NCBI RefSeq assembly: GCF_001898175.1
Contig: NZ_MKTH01000024.1
Coordinates: 229,512-293,511, forward strand
DNA: 64,000 bases
DNA from: Cellulomonas sp. 73-92
Lineage (GTDB): Bacteria; Actinomycetota; Actinomycetes; Actinomycetales; Cellulomonadaceae
Direction of reading: 5' to 3'
How positions within the stretch are numbered: the first letter of the stretch is position 1; the number at the start of each line of letters is the position of its first letter. Made by a program: the position numbers and the translations under genes. The notes below the pieces were generated by a model. That model did no database searches and had not been told where the DNA came from. It worked only from the letters and a program-made list of their open reading frames with translations. Shown here one piece after another: positions 8,732 to 16,907 of the stretch.

Positions 8732-9208
8732 TCAGGCCCGGAGCGCCGTCCGGGTGACGGCCTCGTGGCGCCGGCCCGGGGGCGGCCGCCTCCGCAGCCG
8801 GCGCCAGAGCACGACGACGAGTGCGACGCTCGCCGCCACCGCGATGCCCTCGGCGACGGCGGCGAGCGTCTTGTCGGGGAACCAGAACGGCTCGTACATG
8901 TCGGGCAGGGGACCGACGGCCCCCACCTGCCGATACACCGAGAGCAGGAGCGCGCCGAGGGCCGAGGCCGAGACGAGGACCGCCAGGACGGCGACGCCGA
9001 GTCCGGCGACCGCCGCCCGCCGCAGCACGACGACGAGCACGAGGACCGCCACGACCGCCGCGGCCACGGCCTCCGCGCGGAACAGGTCCCCCTGGCTGAG
9101 GCCGCCCGCCTGCCGGTTGGCGTCGTACCCCGGGGCGAGGCGGGCGTGGACCCACGCGTCGACGCCCAACCCGCCCGCGACCAGCAGCCGCAGCACCCAC
9201 GTGACCAT
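8732..9208 (-). CDS. Small four-helix membrane protein of unknown function
   Basis: 158 residues from the ATG at 9208; the longer open frame adds a basic, non-hydrophobic leader with no support. Four hydrophobic segments are visible (about residues 3-20, 42-65, 70-90 and 115-140), with a conserved-looking loop DMYEPFWFPDKT between the third and fourth. The C-terminus is arginine-rich and probably cytoplasmic. The overall size and topology recall small DoxX-like or DUF4383-like families, but no diagnostic motif was recognised. It is convergent with helR (6-base gap). Confidence 0.6.
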   Translation of the reverse strand: MVTWVLRLLVAGGLGVDAWVHARLAPGYDANRQAGGLSQGDLFRAEAVAAAVVAVLVLVVVLRRAAVAGLGVAVLAVLVSASALGALLLSVYRQVGAVGPLPDMYEPFWFPDKTLAAVAEGIAVAASVALVVVLWRRLRRRPPPGRRHEAVTRTALRA

Positions 9209-9316
9209 GTCAGCACCCGCTTCCGCCGGAGGTCGGTGAGGTCGACGGGGTGCCACCCTCCCCTGTCGTCGTCCACCGCTCGTCGGTAGAACGACGTCGG
9301 GGGCGCGCCGGCTCAC

Positions 9317-10126
9317 TCAGGTCGCCGCGTGCTGCTCCACCTCGTTGCCGGGCGCGCGCGCCAGCACCAGGCAGCCGACGAGCGCCAGCGCGATCGCGAC
9401 CGCGGCCGGCACCGCCCACCCGGTGCGGACGGTGTCCCCGAGGACGGCCAGCCCCACCGCACCGGGGACGACGACCTCGCCCACCGAGACCAGCGAGGCG
9501 GCCAGGCCGGCGGGACCCCGCTCGAGCGCACGCACGTAGGCGACGACCGCGACGAGCCCCGACAGCGCCACCACCAGGGCCATCGGCTGCCACAGGATCG
9601 CAGCGAGCGTGCCCGTGGTCCGCGCCGCGCGGACGCCGATCGCCACGCCCGAGTAGCCGAGGGCGCTGGCCAGCCCCATGACCCAGGCCGGCGCCCGGCG
9701 GTAGGAGGCCACGGTGCCGACGACGAGCAGCCCGAGGGCGACGAAGACCCACCGCTCGACGGTCGGGCCCGCGCTGACCGCCGGCTGGCTGCCGCCGGCC
9801 CCGGCGAGGACGACGAGGCCGCCGACGACGACCGCCGACGCGACCAGGTCGACCGTCCGCAACGGCGTGTGCAGCACCGGGTGCGCGAGGAGCACGACGA
9901 CGACGAGCGACGACGCGATGACGGTCTCGACGAGGAACAGCGGCAGCCGCGCGAACGCCAGCAGCGACACCAGGAAGCTGAGGCCGTCCAGCGCGAAGCC
10001 GCCGAGCACGGCCGGCTGCCGCAGGGCCGACAGGCCCGTGGACCGCCGCGCGCCGAGCGCCTGGAGCACCGTCGCGACGCCGTACCCGACGCTCGCCCCG
10101 ATCGCGGCCAGCAGCCCGACGATCAC
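9317..10126 (-). CDS. EamA/DMT-superfamily-type transporter
   Basis: 269 residues from the GTG at 10126, preceded at short distance by GGGGGGAGGA. About ten hydrophobic segments make up almost the whole protein, starting with IVGLLAAIGASVGYGVATVLQAL, a common first helix in actinobacterial DMT-family proteins. The repeat organisation (two five-helix halves) is consistent with EamA. The substrate is unknown. It is divergent from the esterase gene with 147 bases between starts, where promoters for both must lie; no clear operator was seen there. Confidence 0.75.
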   Translation of the reverse strand: MIVGLLAAIGASVGYGVATVLQALGARRSTGLSALRQPAVLGGFALDGLSFLVSLLAFARLPLFLVETVIASSLVVVVLLAHPVLHTPLRTVDLVASAVVVGGLVVLAGAGGSQPAVSAGPTVERWVFVALGLLVVGTVASYRRAPAWVMGLASALGYSGVAIGVRAARTTGTLAAILWQPMALVVALSGLVAVVAYVRALERGPAGLAASLVSVGEVVVPGAVGLAVLGDTVRTGWAVPAAVAIALALVGCLVLARAPGNEVEQHAAT

Positions 10127-10273
10127 GGGTCCTCCCCCCACCCACGGCGGCCGGCCGGTCGGCGCGTCCCGACCTGCACCGTATCTGCACGCACCCCGCG
10201 CGGCGACGACGGCTGCGTGACCCCTGGCGCCCCTACCCTCGTCCACGGCGAACGACGAAGCGATGGGCAGGTC

Positions 10274-11401
10274 ATGGGTCTGACGGACATCCCGTTCCTG
10301 GTGCTGGTGCTGGCGCTGACGGTCGGGGCGCTGGCGTGGGGCGCCCTGCGCGCACCTCGCGGCACGGGCGCCCGGGGGGTGCTGGCCCGGCTGGGGATCC
10401 AGGTGCTCGTCAGCGCGCTCGTGGTGCTCTCGGTGGCCACCGTGCTCAACCGGCAGAACGAGTGGTACGCCAGCTGGGGCGACCTGTTCGGCTCGTCGAC
10501 GCCGGTCGTCAAGGCCGACGCCGGCGGCGCCGCCCCGCAGGCGGCGCTCCAGGTGGAGCCGACCGGCCCCGGCCTGCCCACCCTGACGCGGCACGAGCTG
10601 CCGCCGCTGCCGTCGCCCGGCCGGCGGGACCAGGTGTTCACCGTCACCGGGCAGGCCAGCGGCCTGACCGGCCGGGTCCTGGTCAGCCTCCCCGTCGGCT
10701 ACGAGGACCCGGCCAACGCCGACCGGTCCTACCCCGTCATCGTCGCGTTCCACGGCTACCCGGGCGCGCCCGAGGTGTGGATGCAGGGCGTCAACCTCGT
10801 CCCCTCGCTCGACGCGCTGGGCGGCCGGCACAAGATCGGCCCCGTCATCGTCGTCGCGCCGCAGATCGAGTTCCCGGCGGGGGCGGACACCGAGTGCGTC
10901 GACGGCGGCACCGGGCAGCCGCAGGTCGAGACGTGGCTGGCGAAGGACGTCCCGGACGCCCTGGCGGCGCACCTGCGCGTGGCGCGGGACCGCGCGTCCT
11001 GGGCCACCCTCGGGTTCTCGTCGGGCGGCTGGTGCGCCGCGATGGTGACGATGCTGCACCCCGACGTGTACGGCGCCGGCGTCGTCCTCGGCGGGTACAT
11101 GTCGCCGATCTTCGAGAACGCCTACGTGCCGTTCCGGCCCTCGGACGCGGCCTTCAAGCGGTACGAGCTGGTCCATCTCGCCTCGTCGAGCCCGCCGCCG
11201 GTCGCGCTGTGGCTGCAGACGAGCAAGGCCGACTCGCTCTCCTACTCCTCGAGCGCGGCGCTGCTGCGGGCGGCGCGCCCGCCGCTGTCGATCCAGTCGC
11301 AGGTGGACATCAGCTCCGGCCACCGGATCACGGTGTGGGCCGACGCGATGCCGACCGCGCTGACGTGGCTCGGCACGACCGTGCAGGGGTTCCACGCCTG
11401 A
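10274..11401 (+). CDS. Membrane-anchored alpha/beta-hydrolase, esterase/Ag85-like
   Basis: 375 residues starting at the ATG at 10274. Two or three N-terminal hydrophobic segments (about residues 5-22 and 38-55) anchor the protein; the rest is probably extracytoplasmic. The hydrolase fold shows SYPVIVAFHGYPG (oxyanion region), the nucleophile elbow GFSSGGWCA with serine in G-x-S-x-G-like context, and a late SGHRITVW histidine. This matches the esterase D/antigen 85-like family (DUF3089/Esterase PF00756 type). The substrate may be a cell-envelope ester; this is inference. Downstream is the two-component pair, 79 bases away. Confidence 0.8.
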   Translation: MGLTDIPFLVLVLALTVGALAWGALRAPRGTGARGVLARLGIQVLVSALVVLSVATVLNRQNEWYASWGDLFGSSTPVVKADAGGAAPQAALQVEPTGPGLPTLTRHELPPLPSPGRRDQVFTVTGQASGLTGRVLVSLPVGYEDPANADRSYPVIVAFHGYPGAPEVWMQGVNLVPSLDALGGRHKIGPVIVVAPQIEFPAGADTECVDGGTGQPQVETWLAKDVPDALAAHLRVARDRASWATLGFSSGGWCAAMVTMLHPDVYGAGVVLGGYMSPIFENAYVPFRPSDAAFKRYELVHLASSSPPPVALWLQTSKADSLSYSSSAALLRAARPPLSIQSQVDISSGHRITVWADAMPTALTWLGTTVQGFHA

Positions 11402-11406
11402 CCGCC

Positions 11407-11422
11407 CGGGGGACATCCCCCG
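11407..11422. repeat. Inverted repeat CGGGGG-ACAT-CCCCCG, copy 1
   Basis: A perfect 6-bp stem with a four-base spacer, 67 bases upstream of the histidine-kinase start and 6 bases after the esterase stop. A nearly identical motif with spacer ACAA lies after the response-regulator gene. It could be a terminator hairpin (no T-run) or, because it occurs twice around the same operon, a response-regulator binding site. Confidence 0.5.
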
Positions 11423-11480
11423 TTCCACGACGGCGGATCGCACCCTGCCACTCCCGCCAGGGCACGGCGAGGCTGGGACC

Positions 11481-12854
11481 ATGACCAGCATGAGCGTGCC
11501 AGCCACCGGGACGACCCAGGCCGTGTGGGCCGGGCGGGAGCGGCGCGGACCCAACGTCCTCACCGCACCGTTCCACCCCCGCACCTGGCGCGAGCACGGG
11601 TACCTCTGGCTGGCGCTGCTGCTGGCGCCGTTCGCGCTGGCCTACGTCATCCTCGTGCCGTCGCTGGCGGCGGGCCTGGTCGTCACGGTCGTGGGGCTCG
11701 GGCTCGTCGGCGTCCTGGTGCTCGCCGCGCGCGGCTGGGGCGCGATGTACCGGGGCCTGGCGGCCGGGCTGCTCGACGAGCGGGTCGAGGAACCTCCGGC
11801 GTTCGGCCGGCCCCGGGGCTTCTGGCGCGGCCTGTGGGCGATGCTCGGCGACGTCGACGGCTGGCGGGCGCTGCTGTTCATGCTGCTGGCGTTCCCGGCG
11901 GCGATCGCCGGCTTCGTCACGAGCGTCACGTTCCTGGCCACGGGCGCCGGCGGGCTGACGTACTGGTACTGGTACCGCTTCCTCCCGCTGCAGGCGGCCA
12001 CCGACGGCACGCTGCACCGCGGTGCCCAGTTCGGGAACGACTGGTTCGCCGACACGCCCCGCCGGCTGTGGCTCGTCGCGCTCGGCGGGTTCGTGCTGCT
12101 CTTCGTCTGGCCGTGGCTCCAGCACCTGTTCGCCCAGCTGTTCCGCGTGCTGACGCGGGCTCTGCTGGGCCCGTCCCGCACCAGCGTCCGCGTCGCGGAG
12201 CTGCGCGCCTCCCGGGCGGCCCAGGTCGAGGACGCCGACGCCCGCCTGCGCCGGATCGAGCGCGACCTGCACGACGGCACGCAGGCCCGGCTCGTCGCGG
12301 TCGCGATGCAGCTCGGCGAGGCCCGCGAGCAGCTCGCCTCGGGCGACCCCGCGGTGGCCGACGAGCTGCTGAGCACCGCCCACGCCTCGACGAAGGAGGC
12401 ACTGACCGAGCTGAGGGAGATCGCGCGCGGCATCCACCCGCCGGCCCTCGACAGCGGCCTGGCGATCGCGCTGGAGACCCTCGCGGCGCGCGCGCCGGTG
12501 CCCGTGACGCTCACCGTCGACCCGTCGGTGACGGTCGGCCGCGCGCTGTCCCCCGCCGTCGAGTCCATCGCGTACTTCACGGTCGCGGAGCTGGTGACCA
12601 ACGCCGCCAAGCACGCGGGCGCGTCGGTGGTGCGCGTCAGCCTCGACCGCTCGGACGGCTCCCTGCGGCTCTGGGTGTACGACGACGGTCGGGGTGGCGC
12701 GCTCGTCGTGCCCCCCGACGGCACGGGACGCCGGACCGGGCTCGCCGGGCTCGCCGACCGGGTGCGGGCCGTGGACGGAACGTTCGACCTGTCCAGCCCC
12801 GCCGGCGGGCCTACGGTGGTCACCGTGACGTTGCCGGCCAGCACCCGATCGTGA
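11481..12854 (+). CDS. NarL-type sensor histidine kinase
   Basis: 457 residues. The N-terminal half is a membrane sensor domain (PF13796-like) with helices at about residues 42-85 and 130-165 and a long one at 195-213, and no large extracellular loop. A coiled linker leads to HisKA_3 with the phospho-acceptor H264 in ERDLHDGTQARL. The HATPase_c domain has the N-box ELVTNAAKHA, DDGRGG and GLAGLADRV. Such kinases often sense membrane or cell-envelope state. The stop overlaps the GTG of the response-regulator gene (GTGA), so the pair is coupled. Confidence 0.92.
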   Translation: MTSMSVPATGTTQAVWAGRERRGPNVLTAPFHPRTWREHGYLWLALLLAPFALAYVILVPSLAAGLVVTVVGLGLVGVLVLAARGWGAMYRGLAAGLLDERVEEPPAFGRPRGFWRGLWAMLGDVDGWRALLFMLLAFPAAIAGFVTSVTFLATGAGGLTYWYWYRFLPLQAATDGTLHRGAQFGNDWFADTPRRLWLVALGGFVLLFVWPWLQHLFAQLFRVLTRALLGPSRTSVRVAELRASRAAQVEDADARLRRIERDLHDGTQARLVAVAMQLGEAREQLASGDPAVADELLSTAHASTKEALTELREIARGIHPPALDSGLAIALETLAARAPVPVTLTVDPSVTVGRALSPAVESIAYFTVAELVTNAAKHAGASVVRVSLDRSDGSLRLWVYDDGRGGALVVPPDGTGRRTGLAGLADRVRAVDGTFDLSSPAGGPTVVTVTLPASTRS

Positions 12855-13540
12855 GCCACCCGGTCCAGGGCAGGCCGTTGCGGATCATCCTCGCGGAGGA
12901 CTCGGTCATCCTCCGCGACGGCCTCGCCGCGCTCCTCGGTCGCCGCGGGCACGAGGTCGTCGCGGCGGTGGGTGACGGCGAGGCGCTGCTGGCCGAGGTC
13001 GACTCCCTGGTCGCGACCGGGGCGGCTCCCGACGTCGTCGTCGCGGACATCCGGATGCCGCCCTCGCACACCGACGAGGGCCTGCGGGCCGCCCTGACCC
13101 TGCGGGCGAGCCACCCTCAGCTCGGGGTCCTGCTCTTCTCGCAGTACGTGGAGACGCGCTACGCCTCCCGGCTGCTCGCCGGCGACGCGCGCGGCGTCGG
13201 CTACCTGCTCAAGGACCGCGTGGCCGACGTCGGGGACTTCGTCGACGCCCTCGTCCGGGTCGCCGACGGGCAGACCGTCCTCGACCCCGAGGTGGTCCGC
13301 CAGCTGCTCGGCGCCACCGGCGGCCGGGACGCGGGGCTGGAACGGCTGACCGCCCGCGAGCGCGAGGTCCTCGAGCTCATGGCGCAGGGCCGGTCGAACG
13401 GCGCCATCGCCGACGCGCTCTACCTCTCGTACGGCGCCGTGGAGAAGAACGTCGCGGCCATCTTCACCAAGCTGGACCTCGAGCCGGACGCCGCCGACCA
13501 CCGCCGCGTCCTCGCCGTGCTGCGCTACCTCGGCGCCTGA
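12851..13540 (+). CDS. LuxR/NarL-family response regulator
   Basis: 229 residues from a GTG overlapping the kinase stop. The receiver domain has D16/D17 region ILAEDSVILRDGL, the phospho-acceptor D66 in VVADIRMP, a conserved T/S position replaced by LLFSQY, and K118 in YLLKDRV. The C-terminal LuxR HTH reads LTAREREVLELMAQGRSN followed by AIADALYLS and EKNVAAIFTKL. It is the cognate partner of the kinase upstream. The paired GGGGGACA(T/A)CCCCC motifs around this operon are candidate binding sites. Confidence 0.92.
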   Translation: MSHPVQGRPLRIILAEDSVILRDGLAALLGRRGHEVVAAVGDGEALLAEVDSLVATGAAPDVVVADIRMPPSHTDEGLRAALTLRASHPQLGVLLFSQYVETRYASRLLAGDARGVGYLLKDRVADVGDFVDALVRVADGQTVLDPEVVRQLLGATGGRDAGLERLTAREREVLELMAQGRSNGAIADALYLSYGAVEKNVAAIFTKLDLEPDAADHRRVLAVLRYLGA

Positions 13541-13580
13541 GCGCCGCCGCCAGCCGCGCCGGCGGCTCGCCGCCTCACGA

Positions 13581-13598
13581 GCGGGGGACAACCCCCGC
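13581..13598. repeat. Inverted repeat GCGGGGG-ACAA-CCCCCGC, copy 2
   Basis: A perfect 7-bp stem with a four-base spacer, 40 bases after the response-regulator stop and 131 bases before the acyltransferase start. It shares the GGGGGACAxCCCCC core with the copy upstream of the kinase gene. It may act as the operon terminator, as a response-regulator operator for the acyltransferase gene, or both. Confidence 0.5.
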
Positions 13599-13728
13599 CC
13601 TCCCCTGAGGCCGGCCCACCACCGCGTCGGCGGACCGCCGCCGGCCGTGCGGGGGACCGACCCGTACCGGACATCACCGCAGGTCATGAGGCTGAACGGG
13701 TCAGCATCACCGACCCGGAAGGCCCGCC

Positions 13729-15384
13729 ATGGCCACCGTCCTCGCCCGCCCCGCGCCCGCTGCGACGCTCCCCCGGCCGGCGCCGCCCGCGCGGGACACG
13801 TTCGTGGACGCCGTCCGCACGCTCGGCACGCTCGGCATCGTCACGCTGCACTGGCTGATGGCCGAGGCGACGTGGGACGGCCGCACGCTCGTCGTCGGCA
13901 ACGCCCTGCACCACGGCGCGGCCTGGCTGCTGACGTGGCCGATGCAGGTGCTGCCCCTGCTCTTCTTCGCCTCCGGCGCGGCGGCGGCCTACCAGCACGC
14001 CGCCGCGGCCACCCGGAGGCGGGCGGCGCTCGGCGGCCGGCTGCGCGCGGTCGCCCGGCCCGTGGCGGTGTTCGCCGCCGTCTGGGCCGTCGCGGCCGTG
14101 GGGCTGATCGCCGGCGGGGTGCCCGGTGGCGCCGTGCGCCGCCTGGTCCTCATGGCGCCGCAGCCGCTGTGGTTCCTCCTGGTGTGGCTGGCGCTGCTCG
14201 TGCCGGTGCCGGCGCTGGTGCGGGTGTGGCGGCGGTGGCGGTGGCGCGCCCTCGTGGTGGCGGCGGCCGCTCCGCTCGTCGTCGACCTGCTGCGGTTCGG
14301 GGCGGGGGTCCGTCCGGCCGCGTGGGCGAACGTGCTCCTGGTGTGGGCCGTGCCGTTCCTGGCCGGCGTCGCCTACGCCGACGACCGGGTCGCCGGCCGT
14401 GCGCCCGTGTCGCGACGCGCGCTGTGGGCCGGGCTCGCGGCCGGGCTCGGGGCGATGACGGTCCTCGTCGTCGCGGGCCCCTACCCCCGGAGCATGGTCG
14501 GCATGCCGGGCGACGCGATCTCCAACCTCAACCCGCCGACGGCGCCGATCGTCGCCCAGGCGATCGCTCAGGTGTGCGCGGTCCTCCTGCTGCGCGCGAC
14601 GATCGAGCGCTGGGCGCACGGCCGGGGGCGGCCGCTCCTCGGCTGGCTCGCCCGCCGGTCGATGACCGTGTACGTGTGGCACCTGACGGCGATGTTCGCC
14701 GTCGTCGGGCTGGACCTGGTGGCGCTGCACGAGCGGCTGCCCGTGGCGTGGGGAGTCGACTGGTGGGCGAGCCGGCCGGCCTGGTTCGGCGCCTACGGGC
14801 TGGTGCTCGCCGGGCTCGTGCGCGTGTTCGGCCGTTTCGAGCGACGGCGATCACCGGTGTCGCAGGGTGCGGCGGGCGTGGCTCGACGAGCACGAGGACG
14901 AGCCCGCCGGCGTCTGGCTGGTGCTGGCGAAGAAGGGCACACCCGGCCCGACGTCCCTCACCTACGCCCAGGCCCTCGACGAGGCGCTGTGCAGCGGCTG
15001 GATCGACGGCCAGAAGCGCCCCGGCGACGCGGCGACCTTCCGGCAGCGGTTCACGCCGCGCCGGCGGACCTCGATCTGGTCGCAGCGGAACATCGGGCTC
15101 GTCGCCGAGCTCGTGACCCAGGGGCGGATGCGCCCGCGCGGCCGGGCCGAGATCGACCGCGCCCGCGCCGACGGGCGGTGGGCGCGGGCCTACGCCGGGG
15201 CGGCCACCGCCGAGGTGCCCGACGACCTCGCGGCCGCCCTGGCGGCGTCGCCCGACGCCGCCGCGCTGTTCGAGCGGCTGTCGGCCGCCAACCGCTATGC
15301 CGTGCTCCACCGGGTCGCGACCGCCAGCCCGGCCGCCCGGGCCGGGAGGATCGCGACGCTCGTCGGGCGGCTCGCGCGGGGTGA
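13729..15384 (+). CDS. Acyltransferase-3 family membrane protein with out-of-place C-terminal extension
   Basis: The frame runs 551 residues, but only about residues 1-372 look like an acyltransferase-3 protein. The N-terminal region has DAVRTLGTLGIVTLHWLM, with the family histidine and R. About ten membrane helices follow, and LARRSMTVYVWHLTAM is typical of the late helices. After GRFERRR (near base 14845) the sequence becomes arginine/alanine-rich and is simply the alternative frame of the YdeI-type gene beginning at 14867. The native stop seems to be lost. The RBS is GGAAGGCCCGCC upstream of the ATG. A role in O-acylating a cell-envelope glycan or lipid is typical of the family. Confidence 0.75.
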   Translation: MATVLARPAPAATLPRPAPPARDTFVDAVRTLGTLGIVTLHWLMAEATWDGRTLVVGNALHHGAAWLLTWPMQVLPLLFFASGAAAAYQHAAAATRRRAALGGRLRAVARPVAVFAAVWAVAAVGLIAGGVPGGAVRRLVLMAPQPLWFLLVWLALLVPVPALVRVWRRWRWRALVVAAAAPLVVDLLRFGAGVRPAAWANVLLVWAVPFLAGVAYADDRVAGRAPVSRRALWAGLAAGLGAMTVLVVAGPYPRSMVGMPGDAISNLNPPTAPIVAQAIAQVCAVLLLRATIERWAHGRGRPLLGWLARRSMTVYVWHLTAMFAVVGLDLVALHERLPVAWGVDWWASRPAWFGAYGLVLAGLVRVFGRFERRRSPVSQGAAGVARRARGRARRRLAGAGEEGHTRPDVPHLRPGPRRGAVQRLDRRPEAPRRRGDLPAAVHAAPADLDLVAAEHRARRRARDPGADAPARPGRDRPRPRRRAVGAGLRRGGHRRGARRPRGRPGGVARRRRAVRAAVGRQPLCRAPPGRDRQPGRPGREDRDARRAARAG

Positions 15385-15403
15385 GACGCCGCACCCGCAG
15401 TGA
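14867..15403 (+). CDS. YdeI/OmdA-type protein, 5' end apparently trimmed
   Basis: 178 residues from a GTG at 14867, inside the end of the acyltransferase frame. Family marks are clear: RAWLDEHEDEPAGVWLVLAKK, SLTYAQALDEALCSGWIDGQ, RFTPRRRTSIWS, and a C-terminal NRYAVLHRVATA region with RIATLVGRLARGETPHP. Homologues normally carry about 10-20 further N-terminal residues (a short strand and helix before RAWL), which are not encoded upstream in this frame. The protein may still fold, but the start is probably a rescue start after a deletion. The family (DUF1801/YdeI-like, bacteriocin-protection annotation) has no firmly known activity. Confidence 0.75.
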   Translation: MRRAWLDEHEDEPAGVWLVLAKKGTPGPTSLTYAQALDEALCSGWIDGQKRPGDAATFRQRFTPRRRTSIWSQRNIGLVAELVTQGRMRPRGRAEIDRARADGRWARAYAGAATAEVPDDLAAALAASPDAAALFERLSAANRYAVLHRVATASPAARAGRIATLVGRLARGETPHPQ

Positions 15404-15444
15404 CGCCCACCGGCGGCGCCCGGTCGCACGATCGGCGGCCGGCC

Positions 15445-15460
15445 GTCACCATGTGGTGAC
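15445..15460. promoter_or_regulatory. Palindrome upstream of Nramp-type gene
   Basis: GTCACCA-TG-TGGTGAC is a perfect 16-bp inverted repeat (7-bp arms) ending 41 bases before the transporter start. Its size and position fit a dimeric repressor operator, for instance of a metal-responsive regulator. The sequence does not match the DtxR/IdeR consensus, and no regulator gene is adjacent. Confidence 0.45.
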
Positions 15461-15501
15461 AGGTCCCCGGGACGGTGGGCGCCCGATCCCGGGAGGCCGC
15501 C

Positions 15502-16830
15502 ATGGGCCGGCAGAGCACGATGCAGGACAGCGTGCGCGACTCACGGTCGCGGGCCAGGCGTTTCCTCGACCTGCTCGGACCCGGCCTCGTCACCGGCGCC
15601 GCGGACGACGACCCGTCGGGCATCGCGACGTATGCGCAGGCCGGGGCGACGTTCCGCTACGGCCAGCTGTGGACGGTCGTCCTCAGCTTCCCCCTCATGG
15701 CGGCCACGCAGGAGATCTGTGACCGGATGGCGCAGGCCACCGGCGACAGCTTCGGGCGGCTGATCCGCCGCCGGTTCCCCCACTCGCTGCGCCTGGTGAT
15801 CGGCGTGCTGGTCGCCCTCCTCATCGTCGCGAACGTCGTCAACGTCGCGGCGGACCTCATGGCGGTCGGCCAGGGCATGGCGCTTCTCCACGCCGGCCCG
15901 GGGGTGGTGTGGAGCGGCCTCTTCGGAGTCGCCATCCTGGTCGCGGTCGTCGCCGGCTCGTTCGAGACCATCGGTCGGGTCTTCAAGTGGCTGTGCCTGG
16001 TGCTGCTCGTGTACCTCGGCGTCGTCGTGGTCGCCGACGTGCACTGGTCCGAGGTGCTGCGCGGCCTGCTGGGGTTCGGTTTCCGGATGACGCCGGCCTA
16101 CCTCGGGCTGACGGTGGCCGTGCTCGGCACGTCGATCTCGCCGTACATGTTCTTCTGGCAGACGGCGCAACGCGTCGAGGAGCTCCGCGCCCAGGACCTC
16201 GGCGGCCCGCGCGCCCCGACGCTGTCGCAGCGCACACCGCGCGCCCGGCGCCGCGCGATGCGCGACGGGCGGATCGACGTCGTGACGGGCATGGCCTTCT
16301 CGTGCCTCATCATGCTGGCGATCATCATCGCCACCGCGGCGACCCTGGGCGCCTCGGGCCAGCAGGTGGCCTCGGCGGCGGACGCGGCGAAGGCGCTCGA
16401 GCCCATCGCCGGCCGCTGGGCGACCGTCCTGTTCGCGATCGGGTTCATCGGGTCCGGCGTCCTGGCGGTCCCGGTGCTCGCGGCCTCCGGCGCGGCGGGC
16501 ATGGCCGGGCTGACCGACCGGGAGTGGGGCCTGGACCGCTCCCCGGCCCGGGCGCCGCTCTTCTACCTGCTGTTCGGCGTGGGGATCGTCGCGGGCACCG
16601 CGATGAGCCTCGCCCACCTCGACCCGATCCGGCTGCTCGTGCTGAGCGCCGTCGTCAACGGGATCGCCGCGGGACCGTTCCTGCTGGTCATGATGCTCAT
16701 CTCGCGCGACCGCCGGATCATGGGCCGCTATGCGAACGGTCGCGTCGCCGCCGCGCTGGGGTGGACCACCACGGTCGTCATGTGCGTCGCCGGCGCGTAC
16801 GGCGTCTGGTACACGCTCGCCGGCGGCTGA
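15502..16830 (+). CDS. Nramp-family metal-ion transporter, variant DPSG motif
   Basis: 442 residues from the ATG at 15502 (GGGAGG 5 bases upstream). Eleven membrane segments in the Nramp/LeuT-like pattern. TM1 carries DDDPSGIATYAQAG, where canonical manganese/iron Nramps have DPGN; TM6 has AVLGTSISPYMFFWQ rather than the MPH-type metal-binding motif. These changes are seen in Nramp-related magnesium or other transporters, so Mn2+ import should not be assumed. An internal cytoplasmic basic loop (about residues 235-255) separates TM6 and TM7. The upstream palindrome at 15445-15460 suggests regulated expression. Confidence 0.85.
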   Translation: MGRQSTMQDSVRDSRSRARRFLDLLGPGLVTGAADDDPSGIATYAQAGATFRYGQLWTVVLSFPLMAATQEICDRMAQATGDSFGRLIRRRFPHSLRLVIGVLVALLIVANVVNVAADLMAVGQGMALLHAGPGVVWSGLFGVAILVAVVAGSFETIGRVFKWLCLVLLVYLGVVVVADVHWSEVLRGLLGFGFRMTPAYLGLTVAVLGTSISPYMFFWQTAQRVEELRAQDLGGPRAPTLSQRTPRARRRAMRDGRIDVVTGMAFSCLIMLAIIIATAATLGASGQQVASAADAAKALEPIAGRWATVLFAIGFIGSGVLAVPVLAASGAAGMAGLTDREWGLDRSPARAPLFYLLFGVGIVAGTAMSLAHLDPIRLLVLSAVVNGIAAGPFLLVMMLISRDRRIMGRYANGRVAAALGWTTTVVMCVAGAYGVWYTLAGG

Positions 16831-16907
16831 GACACACATCGTGCTCGCAGGTTCGGCGGCGAGGATGGGTCCGTCAGCGCGGGCGTCGGCGCACAGGAGG
16901 GCGCGGG

